Notes: generated by a model from the letters alone, not told the origin. A DNA stretch of 64,000 bases from Tannerellaceae bacterium (GCA_031280645.1 JAITGL010000010.1:1-64000), one strand, 5' to 3'. Positions 56,351-63,864 are shown, counted from the stretch's first letter. Made by a program: numbers and translations.

Positions 56351-57103
56351 TTAAATAATAGAATAGAGGAACGAGCGAATATTTTGCTTTGCATCTTGTA
56401 CGTTTTGTATCGGAATAATATAAAACGAATAGTTATCGCTGGTTTTCCCATCGCATAATACCACCAATTCATCCTTTATAATGTCGGCCGACAATTGCTT
56501 CCGGAATATTGATGCAAGCATTTCATCCGAGATCTTTTCCATAATCCCATCCGTACACATAAAGAAGTAATCGCCGGGCTGTATGTCGGCAATCAATACT
56601 TCTTCAACCTCGGCATGGCCGGCCGAACCCCGTATGGAATTTATAGACGCATCGGGCGACGTATCGTCGATCAGGCCTTTATCCTTCGTTGAAAAAACCA
56701 TATCTCCTTTCCTGAACTGGTATATGCGGCTGTTGCCCACTCTGGCCAGAGTTATGCCCGACGAGCTTATGTAAAGCATCGCCAGCGTTGAGCTCATCCC
56801 GCCGGCATCGGGATGTTCTTTCATGTAGGCGTCAAAGTGGGCTTCGGTATACTGAACGGCTTTCCTGATCAACTCGCAGCTCGGTTCGGATTTGCCGAGC
56901 ATCGTTGTGAAGAACGTGCGGAAGTGGTCGCTTGCAAGCGAGCCGGCAATCTCGCCGCTGTCGGCTCCGCCCAGGCCGTCGCAAACCATAAACATTCGCT
57001 GGCCGGAGCTGATCGCTTCGGGCGAAGGATATATATAGTCTTCATTATGCAGCCGGTTGCCTTTTTCGCTTATAGCACAAGGTTTTCCGATAGTTATATA
57101 CAT
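56351..57103 (-). CDS. PP2C-type Ser/Thr protein phosphatase
   Basis: Dephosphorylates the products of the neighbouring kinase. The 250-residue cytoplasmic protein has the PP2C blocks: NRLHNEDYIY (metal-binding Asp), VCDGLGGADSGE (DGxGG), a SSTLAMLYISSSGITLARVG segment with NSRIYQFRKG, and CTDGIMEKISDEM (late metal-binding Asp). The C-terminal segment (KTSDNYSFYIIPI) carries the last conserved Asp/Asn. It lies between the zinc-ribbon FHA gene and the kinase gene. Confidence 0.88.
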   Translation of the reverse strand: MYITIGKPCAISEKGNRLHNEDYIYPSPEAISSGQRMFMVCDGLGGADSGEIAGSLASDHFRTFFTTMLGKSEPSCELIRKAVQYTEAHFDAYMKEHPDAGGMSSTLAMLYISSSGITLARVGNSRIYQFRKGDMVFSTKDKGLIDDTSPDASINSIRGSAGHAEVEEVLIADIQPGDYFFMCTDGIMEKISDEMLASIFRKQLSADIIKDELVVLCDGKTSDNYSFYIIPIQNVQDAKQNIRSFLYSII

Positions 57104-57211
57104 GTTTAAAGTTTTTTGTTTGTTGGTTTTATAAACTTACACGATCCGTTAGCGCGGTTATTTACGCTAAAGCCATGCGTAGCTTCATAATAGTACAAAG
57201 TTTAGAGTATT

Positions 57212-57733
57212 TCATTCATTAAAGCGAAGGATGGTATGGCCGATAACGATCTCGTCGTTATTGTTCAGTATTACCACTTCGCCGTTCTCAAGGTAGTTGC
57301 AATTGTATAATGTATGGTTTTTGCTGTTATTATCGGAAAGGAAATGCTTGTAGGCGCCGCGAGAATCCTTTTTAATCTCTATCCGGATATGCTCCCGGCT
57401 CATGGTGCGGTCTGACGTAAGGATGCAGATTGTTGCTTGCGAGGGGTTCGACGATTTGCGGCCTATTATCGACATGCCTTCCTCAAGGTATAATACCTGT
57501 TCGGGAGTATTTTCGTCGGGGATAACGGTTAAACGGCCGGCGCCGTCTAAACCTTTGCGGACAACCAGCGTATTGTCCGGCACAGAAAAACCATCTCCAT
57601 CTTTCAATGAAAGAATGGAGATGGGGATGAGATTTTTGCACTTGGGACATTTGAAGGATTCTATGCCGCGAGGCAGCTTTCCTTCGTCAACTTTAAGTCC
57701 GGTGCGGCAGTGAGGGCATTTTACCTGGATCAT
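57212..57733 (-). CDS. FHA-domain protein with N-terminal zinc ribbon
   Basis: A 173-residue soluble protein. Residues 1-40 have a CPHC...CPKC zinc ribbon of the MJ0042/YlzJ-like type; residues about 85-173 form an FHA domain that binds phosphothreonine (GRKSSNPSQATICI, SREHIRIEIKK, LSDNNSKNHTLYN, LENGEVVILNNNDEIVIGHT). It probably reads phosphorylation produced by the cluster's kinase. The start overlaps the stop of the small acidic protein gene by four bases, so the two are translationally coupled. Confidence 0.85.
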   Translation of the reverse strand: MIQVKCPHCRTGLKVDEGKLPRGIESFKCPKCKNLIPISILSLKDGDGFSVPDNTLVVRKGLDGAGRLTVIPDENTPEQVLYLEEGMSIIGRKSSNPSQATICILTSDRTMSREHIRIEIKKDSRGAYKHFLSDNNSKNHTLYNCNYLENGEVVILNNNDEIVIGHTILRFNE

Positions 57734-57969
57734 ACTATTATCGAAATGTCCATATCGCTAATGTCGCTTGAATATGAATCAATCATATCGGCATCCATAA
57801 TCACGACAGTGTCATCCGACAGGGTAATGAAATCGCAACCCTCCATACCTTCGTCAATAACAACCGCTTCCATCATTACGTCGTCATCAACGTCTATGAT
57901 GACGGCGCCCAGTGGGTAGGAATCGTTATTGTCGTCGATCGTAACAAAAGTATATTCTTCTTCTTGCAT
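57730..57969 (-). CDS. small, extremely acidic protein of unknown function
   Basis: A 79-residue protein with 23 Asp/Glu and no Lys, Arg or His at all, so its pI must be very low. The sequence (MQEEEYTFVTIDDNNDSY ... DMIDSYSSDISDMDISIIV) alternates acidic and hydrophobic residues and has several Ser/Thr next to acidic residues that could be kinase targets. It resembles no family I know. The gene has its own promoter (58008-58039) and overlaps the zinc-ribbon FHA gene by four bases, which argues strongly that it is real and functionally tied to the FHA/kinase module. Confidence 0.65.
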   Translation of the reverse strand: MQEEEYTFVTIDDNNDSYPLGAVIIDVDDDVMMEAVVIDEGMEGCDFITLSDDTVVIMDADMIDSYSSDISDMDISIIV

Positions 57970-58007
57970 GGTGTTTTAACTGTTTATCACGTTTATTATC
58001 TCGTTTG

Positions 58008-58039
58008 CAAAGATAAAATAAAGGATAATATATAAGCAA
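58008..58039 (-). promoter_or_regulatory. internal promoter of the signalling cluster
   Basis: On the minus strand TTG (58037-58039) and TATCTTTG (58008-58015) are 21 bases apart, close to the Bacteroidota consensus. It is positioned to transcribe the acidic protein, FHA, PP2C and kinase genes independently of the LytTR/FHA-membrane genes. Confidence 0.6.
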
Positions 58040-58129
58040 CTTTTTTAGAGGCTATTAATCAAAAGCCGGGGATTTATGTACGAACAGGGTAGGTTTACGG
58101 TACAAAACGCTCTTTTTTGCCCCAACCGC

Positions 58130-58777
58130 TCAACTCCATTTCGCCTTGCATCCCGGAGCATGGCATTGCTTTTTATTGGCAAGCGACTCCCATGGAATTT
58201 CGCCAAGGAAGGCTCCGCACTTGGGACAAACATAGTCGATCTTAAACCGGTGCGACAAGTCTTGCAGCAATTTCGGGGCCTTGGCCGCCTGTTTCGCTCC
58301 GAAATAAACGCCTGCCGCAGGGGCGCAAACCGCTACAAGCAAGCTTATTCCAAGGAAAAGAGGACTTCCTTTTCCCGAAAAGCCAATCGCAACGCCCACT
58401 ATCCCCGGCAAGGCAAACGGCAAGGCCTGGAACAGGCGCGAGCGGAACGTTGTGGCCGACTGTATCCTTACCTTTTGAGCCACAAATTCGTCGTACACAG
58501 GCTTCAATGCCGCAAACTCCTCCCTGTAATCATTTTTGCTTTTCAGCGCTTCCGATATATTTAACTGGTAGTTAGAGCCTAATACAATCTTATCGCTCAT
58601 CGAAATTCGCTTTTTAAGAACCTGAGCGCCGTTAACAAAAGTCCCGTTTGTAGACAACAAATCTTCTATCAGCAAAAAGCCCTCGCCGTCGCGGCTCAAG
58701 CGGGCGTGATACCGGCTAACGCTCGACTCGTTCGCAACATAGTCGTTATCACTCGCTTTTCCTATCCTTATTATCAT
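58130..58777 (-). CDS. membrane FHA-domain protein with C-terminal zinc ribbon
   Basis: The start is set at MIIRIGKASDNDYV (58777), which begins the FHA domain as in relatives; an ATG at 58804 would add nine residues. The FHA domain (about 1-75) shows SVSRYHARLSRDGEG and LLSTNGTFVNG. A coiled segment (90-120) is followed by two hydrophobic stretches (FALPGIVGVAIGF; PLFLGISLLVAVCAPAAG) that probably form a membrane hairpin, and a C-terminal zinc ribbon (YVCPKCGAFL ... QCHAPGCKAKWS). It likely recruits phosphorylated partners at the inner membrane. It overlaps the upstream LytTR gene by 29 bases. Confidence 0.8.
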   Translation of the reverse strand: MIIRIGKASDNDYVANESSVSRYHARLSRDGEGFLLIEDLLSTNGTFVNGAQVLKKRISMSDKIVLGSNYQLNISEALKSKNDYREEFAALKPVYDEFVAQKVRIQSATTFRSRLFQALPFALPGIVGVAIGFSGKGSPLFLGISLLVAVCAPAAGVYFGAKQAAKAPKLLQDLSHRFKIDYVCPKCGAFLGEIPWESLANKKQCHAPGCKAKWS

Positions 58778-59141
58778 TGCCTGGCTTTTCGTGTTCTTTT
58801 TCAATAGTATCTTTAAGGGCCTTCAGGGGGTCTTTTGATAATATCAATTCTTTCAGCTTATTATCCTCGGTCAGGAGCATTAATCTTTGATGCGGGAGAT
58901 TTATCTGCATAACATGGTTTTTATTAACAATATGGCTTTTCCCAACTCTAACCAGAAAGTTACTTACCATCTGCGTTTCAAGCATTTCTATAACCTTTCC
59001 TATGTTAAGGGCAAATGTAAATTGTATACCGTTTGCCAAAACAAGCTTGGTGTAATTCCTGTCGGCTTCAAAATAAAGAATCTGGCTTGTCTTTATACGC
59101 AGCAGTTCATCGCGAGTTTTTATTATCAGATACCTGTCCAT
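58749..59141 (-). CDS. stand-alone LytTR DNA-binding domain protein
   Basis: A 130-residue protein made almost only of a LytTR domain: RDELLRIKTSQILYFEADRN, YTKLVLANGIQF, FLVRVGKSHIVNKNHVMQIN, typical of LytR/AlgR response regulators. No receiver domain or membrane segment is present, and the C-terminal 30 residues are charged (KDTIEKEHEKPGNDNKDRKSE). It is the first gene of the signalling cluster, so it probably regulates that cluster or its targets. Without a receiver domain it may be controlled by phosphorylation through the adjacent Ser/Thr kinase or by protein partners; this is inference. Confidence 0.82.
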   Translation of the reverse strand: MDRYLIIKTRDELLRIKTSQILYFEADRNYTKLVLANGIQFTFALNIGKVIEMLETQMVSNFLVRVGKSHIVNKNHVMQINLPHQRLMLLTEDNKLKELILSKDPLKALKDTIEKEHEKPGNDNKDRKSE

Positions 59142-59194
59142 TATTTTTATATATCGGTTTTAGATTTAGAGATTGATATTCGCTTCATTATGCG

Positions 59195-59224
59195 CAAAAT
59201 TAATCCTTTTTCCATATCCTCAAA
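59195..59224 (-). promoter_or_regulatory. promoter of the signalling cluster
   Basis: On the minus strand TTTG (59221-59224) and TAATTTTG (59195-59202), 18 bases apart, fit the Bacteroidota promoter pattern. Transcription would start near 59188, about 47 bases before the LytTR start. The 21-bp array F lies 140 bases further upstream. Confidence 0.6.
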
Positions 59225-59359
59225 ATAAAACCTCTATTCTTTTCGGGAATGGATAATTTCTCATTAAGCCGCGCCGTTATTGTAAAGCCTTTGCAAGGTT
59301 TATGATCAGGGAGCTTCATCTTTTTTGTTAGCGGGTATTTTTCGGTGGGAAAAATATCG

Positions 59360-59420
59360 TTTTTGGTAGCTACCGGAACGTTTTTCGTAGCTACCACAAC
59401 ACTTTCGGTAGCTATCCAAA
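59360..59420. repeat. phased palindrome array F: 3 units of 21 bp, same family as array A
   Basis: GTAGCTAC starts at 59366 and 59387, with a variant (GTAGCTAT) at 59408, exactly 21 bases apart. The linkers (CGGAACGTTTTTC, CACAACACTTTCG) and the left flank (GGTGGGAAAAATATCGTTTT, compared with CCGTGGAAAACGTCGTTTTG at array A) resemble array A at 16254, 43 kb away. It lies between the ABC ATPase gene end and the signalling-cluster promoter. Confidence 0.85.
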
Positions 59421-59499
59421 ACGGTGTTTTTTCAGGGGCGCTTTATTTTATAGCCTGGTTGTAAGCCGGTTGCGAAATCGCGTCAGGGCAGGCATCCAT

Positions 59500-60195
59500 T
59501 CATTCCGGCTGCTTCAGGCAGTTGTCGAGAAGGGCGATGTGGCGGTCGGTTACGATGGATGATATTTGTTGTTCGAGGGCTGGGAAGTTGCTTTTTGGGC
59601 AGGAGAGTTTTATGCGGCCGGCTTCGAGGTAGTGGATGGCATGGCAGATGCCGGTTAGGGTTTCGATAACGTGCGAGCTTACTACGATGGTTTTGTTCTT
59701 GGCTTTCAGGCGCGAGAGCAGCATCTGGAGCAGCAGGCATGATTCGATGTCGAGGCCGTTAAAGGGTTCGTCGAGCAGCATAACGGGCCTGTCGAGGAGT
59801 ATAACGCCGGCAAGGGCCAGCTTGCGCTTCATGCCGGTTGAATATTCGTCGATCGTTAAGTTGGACGGGAGGTTGAAAAGTTCAAGCCATTTGCCGGCTT
59901 TTTGCTTGTTCTTTTCAAACAGTTCAAGGTATTCCGGTCCGGTAATGCCGGAATAGAAAAAATGTTCGGTGGGGAGGTAGGCGATTTGTCGGGGGGTTAA
60001 GCGTTGGCCGTTATGCAGGATTGTGCCGCCGTCGGGTTTTTTCAGGCCGAACAGGGTGTTGAAAAAGGTGGTTTTGCCGGCTCCGTTTAGCCCTACAAGA
60101 CCGTGTACGGCGTTGTCGGTTATCGACAAATCGAGGCGGTTGAGCGTAGGCTTGTCTTTTTGATGGCTTACGGTCAGGTTGCTAATTGTTATCAT
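59500..60195 (-). CDS. ABC transporter ATP-binding protein
   Basis: A 231-residue ABC ATPase: Walker A GLNGAGKTTFF (36-46), signature-motif equivalent EYSTGMKRKLALAGV, Walker B VMLLDEPFNGLD and H-loop VVSSHVIETL. The DEPFNGLD and STGMKRKL wording fits the ABC-2/bacitracin-type exporter group. Its start overlaps the permease end by 14 bases, so the pair forms one transporter. The substrate is unknown. The operon also contains an SDR and two small envelope proteins. Confidence 0.92.
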   Translation of the reverse strand: MITISNLTVSHQKDKPTLNRLDLSITDNAVHGLVGLNGAGKTTFFNTLFGLKKPDGGTILHNGQRLTPRQIAYLPTEHFFYSGITGPEYLELFEKNKQKAGKWLELFNLPSNLTIDEYSTGMKRKLALAGVILLDRPVMLLDEPFNGLDIESCLLLQMLLSRLKAKNKTIVVSSHVIETLTGICHAIHYLEAGRIKLSCPKSNFPALEQQISSIVTDRHIALLDNCLKQPE

Positions 60196-61183
60196 GAGGC
60201 AGGAATTGCTTTAAGCTGGCGGCGGCTTTGCGGTAAAAATATATGGATACGAGCGCCGTAAGCGGCGATGTGAGCGGTATCAGTCCCATTATTATGCCTG
60301 TGGTTTGGAGGACGGGGCTGCTGTTGGTTGTTTCGCTGTCGGGTTTGTAACAGGCGTATTTCAGCGCGATAAGGTAGCAATGTATAATGGCCAGCATAAT
60401 GGTTTCGATTATCGGAATATACCACCATTCGCGGTGGAACATGGCAAACAGCGTTATGAGCGGAATATTGCAGGCCGTCCAGAGCATTGAATGCCGGACG
60501 GTTTTGTGGAGCATGAAGGCGGAGCTGCTTTTACGGAACGGGAGTAGCATTTGCCATGATTCGTTGTAGCGGTAAAAATCCATCGCTATAAATCCGAAAA
60601 TAGCGATGGCTACGGGGGCGGCGGCTGTGAAAAACGACAGGCAGGCGCCTGCCGGCAAAACGATCGCCAGGATGATAAAATTTTTCCTCACGCCTCCTCT
60701 CCACTCGTACATGTCGGGCGGGATGCGCTTTATCAGCCAAAGATGTTTCAACGGCGTGCGCGCCGGCCTGCGTAAGTCGATGCCGGGGGCTATGGCCACA
60801 ATCGCAATCCCGGCTATTAACGCCGCCAACGATTCCCATCGCCCGTTTATGGCCAGGCAGGCAATTATGGGGAGGGATAGCAGGAGATATTCGGCGAGGT
60901 AAGCAATTTGCCGATTTGTGAGGTAGAGTTGCAAAAACATATTGTCGCGCCTGCGCGTTCGGTTCAGCAGCAGCGCTGCGATCCAGGCTGCCGCGAGGTA
61001 CCGGCTGTATTGCGGGTTATCGCCGCTGGCCGTTATCCGGAATAGGGCTGCGAGTGCGAAGAGTAGGGCTCCGGCTACAATCAGGGCTCTGACGACGCCG
61101 ATCTGCACGGCTATCCTGAATATCTGTTTCGCCCTGATGCGAAGGATAACGCAAACCTGGCGGTCGAGACGGGCAGTTGCCAT
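60182..61183 (-). CDS. ABC transporter permease-like membrane protein
   Basis: A 333-residue integral membrane protein with at least eight hydrophobic segments (for example ALIVAGALLFALAALFRITA, AVAIAIFGFIAMDFYRYNE, IPLITLFAMFHREWWYIPII). No motif identifies a family clearly; the arrangement with the overlapping ATPase gene makes it the membrane subunit of that transporter. It begins two bases after the SDR stop codon. Confidence 0.75.
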   Translation of the reverse strand: MATARLDRQVCVILRIRAKQIFRIAVQIGVVRALIVAGALLFALAALFRITASGDNPQYSRYLAAAWIAALLLNRTRRRDNMFLQLYLTNRQIAYLAEYLLLSLPIIACLAINGRWESLAALIAGIAIVAIAPGIDLRRPARTPLKHLWLIKRIPPDMYEWRGGVRKNFIILAIVLPAGACLSFFTAAAPVAIAIFGFIAMDFYRYNESWQMLLPFRKSSSAFMLHKTVRHSMLWTACNIPLITLFAMFHREWWYIPIIETIMLAIIHCYLIALKYACYKPDSETTNSSPVLQTTGIIMGLIPLTSPLTALVSIYFYRKAAASLKQFLPHDNN

Positions 61184-61185
61184 CG

Positions 61186-61974
61186 TTATTGCTTGAGTAG
61201 TTGGCCTGTTTCGGTTTCGTTCCGGTAAATCACTCCGGCTGAGGCTTGGGCTTTAGGCATTATGAGCACGTCTTGAACATTTACGTGGTCGGGAGCGGTT
61301 ACGGCGTAGTAAATGGCGTTGGCAACGTCGGCGGCTGCGAGGGGAGAGAAGCCTTGGTAGACGTTGGAGGCGCGACTGCGGTCGCCTTTGAATCGTACGA
61401 TTGAAAATTCGGTTTCGGCGGCGCCCGGGCATATCTGGGTTACGCGAACGCCGTGGGCGGCCAGCTCGAGGCGCATGGCCTGGGTGATGGCGGCAACGGC
61501 GTGCTTGGTGGCGCAGTATACTCCGCCGTTGGGATATACTTCCTTGCCGGCTATCGAGCCGAGGTTAACGATATGGCCGGAGCGGCGGGCGGCCATGCCG
61601 GGAGCGATGCAGCGGGTTACGTAGAGCAGGCCTTTGATGTTGGTGTCGATCATTCGCTCCCAGTCGTCAACCAGTCCTTCGTGGATCGGAGCGAGGCCTG
61701 CGGCGAGGCCGGCGTTGTTTATCAAAATGTTTACTGCCTGCCATTCTTGGGGCAGGTGGGCGAGGTTTTTTTCCACTTCATCGTACCGGCAAACGTCGAA
61801 GCAGAGGGCGAGGGTTTCGGTTTCATAGTTTTTTCGCAGCTCTTGCTGGAGCTCGGCGAGTAGTTTGTTGCGCCGTCCGGTAAGTATGAGGCGGAAGCCT
61901 TCGGCGGCGAGGCGGATGGCGGCGGCGCGTCCGATGCCGGAGGTTGCGCCTGTTATCAATGCTGTTGTCTTCAT
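61186..61974 (-). CDS. SDR family NAD(P)-dependent oxidoreductase
   Basis: A classical short-chain dehydrogenase of 262 residues. The start MKTTALITGATSGIGRAAA (61974) begins the Rossmann fold (TGxxxGxG); an upstream ATG at 62118 has no support. NNAG, the catalytic YCATKHA (YxxxK) and ICPGAAETEFS are present, as in YdfG/serine-3-dehydrogenase-like SDRs that reduce 3-hydroxy acids or similar small molecules. The substrate cannot be named from sequence. Its start overlaps the stop of the DUF3828 gene by ATGA, and the permease gene follows after two bases. Confidence 0.88.
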   Translation of the reverse strand: MKTTALITGATSGIGRAAAIRLAAEGFRLILTGRRNKLLAELQQELRKNYETETLALCFDVCRYDEVEKNLAHLPQEWQAVNILINNAGLAAGLAPIHEGLVDDWERMIDTNIKGLLYVTRCIAPGMAARRSGHIVNLGSIAGKEVYPNGGVYCATKHAVAAITQAMRLELAAHGVRVTQICPGAAETEFSIVRFKGDRSRASNVYQGFSPLAAADVANAIYYAVTAPDHVNVQDVLIMPKAQASAGVIYRNETETGQLLKQ

Positions 61975-62372
61975 AATATGGAGTTTATTTTTAATCCGTT
62001 TGTTTCTTCCGTAAGGGCGAGGCGTATCGAGGTTTTGCCGCCGTAGGGGCTTGCGTATGACACTACAAAAACGTTTGCGCCGGCCGGATCCTTGTCTACC
62101 GCGAGCGAGTCGAGCCATGCCGCGTTGCAGTCCTGGGCGTTAATGATAGGGTCGTAGTCGAGCTCGGCGGCTTCGAGTTGGCGGAGGCAGTTTGCCGTGC
62201 AGTATTTTTCGAGGAGGCCTTGGCGGGCATCGTCCGAATGGGATGTTTCGCAGAGGACGATGTAGGCCGTATAAAATTCGTTCAGCATGTTTATCGCCTG
62301 ATCGTTGGGCGACTTTACCTTACATCCGGCGAGCAGGAGCGTAGATAGCAGGAGAATTATCGGCGCTTTCAT
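61971..62372 (-). CDS. DUF3828-type lipoprotein
   Basis: A 133-residue lipoprotein with lipobox LLAGC (Cys17). The mature part (NMLNEFYTAYIV ... YCTANCLRQLEAAELDYDPI ... FVVSYASPYGGKTSIRLALT) fits DUF3828, a periplasmic immunity/adaptor-like family of unknown function. It overlaps the SDR gene by four bases and follows the small membrane protein gene by 31 bases. Confidence 0.75.
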   Translation of the reverse strand: MKAPIILLLSTLLLAGCKVKSPNDQAINMLNEFYTAYIVLCETSHSDDARQGLLEKYCTANCLRQLEAAELDYDPIINAQDCNAAWLDSLAVDKDPAGANVFVVSYASPYGGKTSIRLALTEETNGLKINSIL

Positions 62373-62403
62373 CGGGATATTCGGATCTTCCGCGGGTGCG
62401 TTA

Positions 62404-62772
62404 TTATTCTTCCCATTTCCAGGCCTTGGCTATTATGGCGACGAGGAATATTATTTCGATGCCTGCAATGATAATGTAGTGCAGGGTTGCCATGCCGCCT
62501 AGCGTTACATATAGTATGGTAAACGCTGCGGCTATGATATTTACCGGGCGATTGGCTTTGTGGTTCAGCTTCCGCGAGAAGTATATCATAAGTATCGGGA
62601 TATTTGTTGCGACTGCGGCTATGGCCATCGTCATTGTTACGTTGGTTAGCTCGTTGAACGCGCTTTTATTGGCGATCTCTACGATGATTGTGAATATGTC
62701 GGCAAAGATCATGTTGATCATTACCACGATCCACATTGTTGACAGTTCTTTTCTGGGTGATAGCTGTTTCAT
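62404..62772 (-). CDS. small integral membrane protein (DUF6326-like)
   Basis: A 122-residue protein with four predicted membrane helices (MWIVVMINMIFADIFTIIVE; TMTMAIAAVATNIPILMIYF; VNIIAAAFTILYVTLGGMAT; IIIAGIEIIFLVAIIAKAW). The opening STMWIVVMINMIFADIFTI is the pattern of DUF6326, a family of unknown function. It starts the compact operon that ends with the ABC transporter. The assignment is from memory of the N-terminal pattern. Confidence 0.6.
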   Translation of the reverse strand: MKQLSPRKELSTMWIVVMINMIFADIFTIIVEIANKSAFNELTNVTMTMAIAAVATNIPILMIYFSRKLNHKANRPVNIIAAAFTILYVTLGGMATLHYIIIAGIEIIFLVAIIAKAWKWEE

Positions 62773-62815
62773 TATTTAATTTATTGGGTTGATTATCGGT
62801 TGGCCGTGAATACAT

Positions 62816-62843
62816 AAAAAAAGCCGCCGGCAACCTGGGCGAC
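62816..62843 (-). terminator. intrinsic terminator after the threonine dehydrogenase gene
   Basis: On the minus strand GTCGCC (62838-62843) pairs with GGCGGC (62823-62828, one G-T pair), followed by seven T residues. It lies just beyond the stop codon of the gene at 62865. Confidence 0.8.
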
Positions 62844-62864
62844 CCTTCTTCTCTTTGTTTTTTA

Positions 62865-63818
62865 TCAATTGATCAGCCTTGCCCGAAGCTTTTCGAGCAT
62901 ATCGGCGGTCATGGCGGTAAGGTTGAATTTCGGCTGCCAGTCCCATTCTTCGCGGGCGCAGGTATCGTCGAGCGAGTTGGGCCATGATTCGGCGATTGAT
63001 TGGCGGAGGGGGTCGACCTCGTAGGTCATTTCAAAGCCGGGGATGTGTTTCCGGATCTCGGCGCAGATTATTTCGGGATCAAAGCTCATCGAGGTTACGT
63101 TAAAGGCGTTGCGGTGGGCGAGGCGCGAAGGGTCGGCTTCCATCAGTCCGATAGCGGCGGCGATGGCGTCGGGCATGTACATCATGTCCATGAATGTGCC
63201 GGCGGCGATGGGGCATACGAATCGTTGGCCGCGCACGGCTGAGTAGTATATGTCGACGGCGTAGTCGGTAGTGCCTCCGCCGGGAGGGGCTATGTAGGAA
63301 ATGAGGCCGGGGAAGCGTACCGAGCGGGTGTCGACGCCGAAGCGGTTGTAATAGTAATCGCTCAGCAGCTCGCCGCCTACTTTGGTGATGCCGTACATGG
63401 TGCGGGGATTGCGGATGGTGTCTTGCGGGGTTTTGTCTTTGGGAGTATTGCTGCCGAATACGCCTATCGAGCTGGGGGTGAATACGGCGCACCGGTATTC
63501 GCGGGCCACTTCGAGTACGTTGAACAGCCCGTCCATGCCGATTTTCCATGCTAACTGGGGCTTGATCTCGGCGGTGGCCGACAGCAGGGCGGCGAGGTTG
63601 TAAATGGCGTCGATGTGGTATCGCTTAACGGCGTCGGCTATTTGTCGCTCTTCGGTGATATCAACAATTGCGGATGGGCCTGTTTCGAGTAGACGGCCTT
63701 TGGGTTCGGCGCCGGGAATGTATCCGGCAACAATGTTGCCTCCGTAAAGATTTCTGAGTTCGAGCGTTAATTCGGTACCGATCTGGCCGGTTGAGCCTAT
63801 TATTAAAATGTTCTTCAT
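62865..63818 (-). CDS. L-threonine 3-dehydrogenase, short-chain (epimerase-like) type
   Basis: Oxidises L-threonine to 2-amino-3-ketobutyrate, the substrate of Kbl. The 317-residue protein belongs to the extended SDR/NAD-epimerase fold: IIGSTGQIGTELTLELRN (GxxGxxG), IYNLAALLSATAEIKPQLAW, FTPSSIGVFGSNTPKDKTPQ and the active-site MYGITKVGGELLSDYYYNRF (YxxxK). The NLAALLSATAE and FGSNTPKDKTPQDTI wording separates the threonine dehydrogenase branch from UDP-sugar epimerases. kbl is 31 kb away on the same strand rather than adjacent. A -7 box (63857-63864) precedes the start. Confidence 0.88.
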   Translation of the reverse strand: MKNILIIGSTGQIGTELTLELRNLYGGNIVAGYIPGAEPKGRLLETGPSAIVDITEERQIADAVKRYHIDAIYNLAALLSATAEIKPQLAWKIGMDGLFNVLEVAREYRCAVFTPSSIGVFGSNTPKDKTPQDTIRNPRTMYGITKVGGELLSDYYYNRFGVDTRSVRFPGLISYIAPPGGGTTDYAVDIYYSAVRGQRFVCPIAAGTFMDMMYMPDAIAAAIGLMEADPSRLAHRNAFNVTSMSFDPEIICAEIRKHIPGFEMTYEVDPLRQSIAESWPNSLDDTCAREEWDWQPKFNLTAMTADMLEKLRARLIN

Positions 63819-63856
63819 AAATAGTGTTTTGTGAGTGTGCTATTTTTTTGTTTTGG

Positions 63857-63864
63857 GCAAAGAT
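63857..63864 (-). promoter_or_regulatory. -7 box (TATCTTTG) for the threonine dehydrogenase gene
   Basis: TATCTTTG on the minus strand matches TAnnTTTG and lies 39 bases before the ATG at 63818. No clear -33 element. Confidence 0.5.

Noticed and set aside
62865..63818. UDP-glucose 4-epimerase
   Set aside because: The fold is shared, but the segments NLAALLSATAE and FGSNTPKDKTPQ match the short-chain threonine dehydrogenase branch, and kbl is in the same window.
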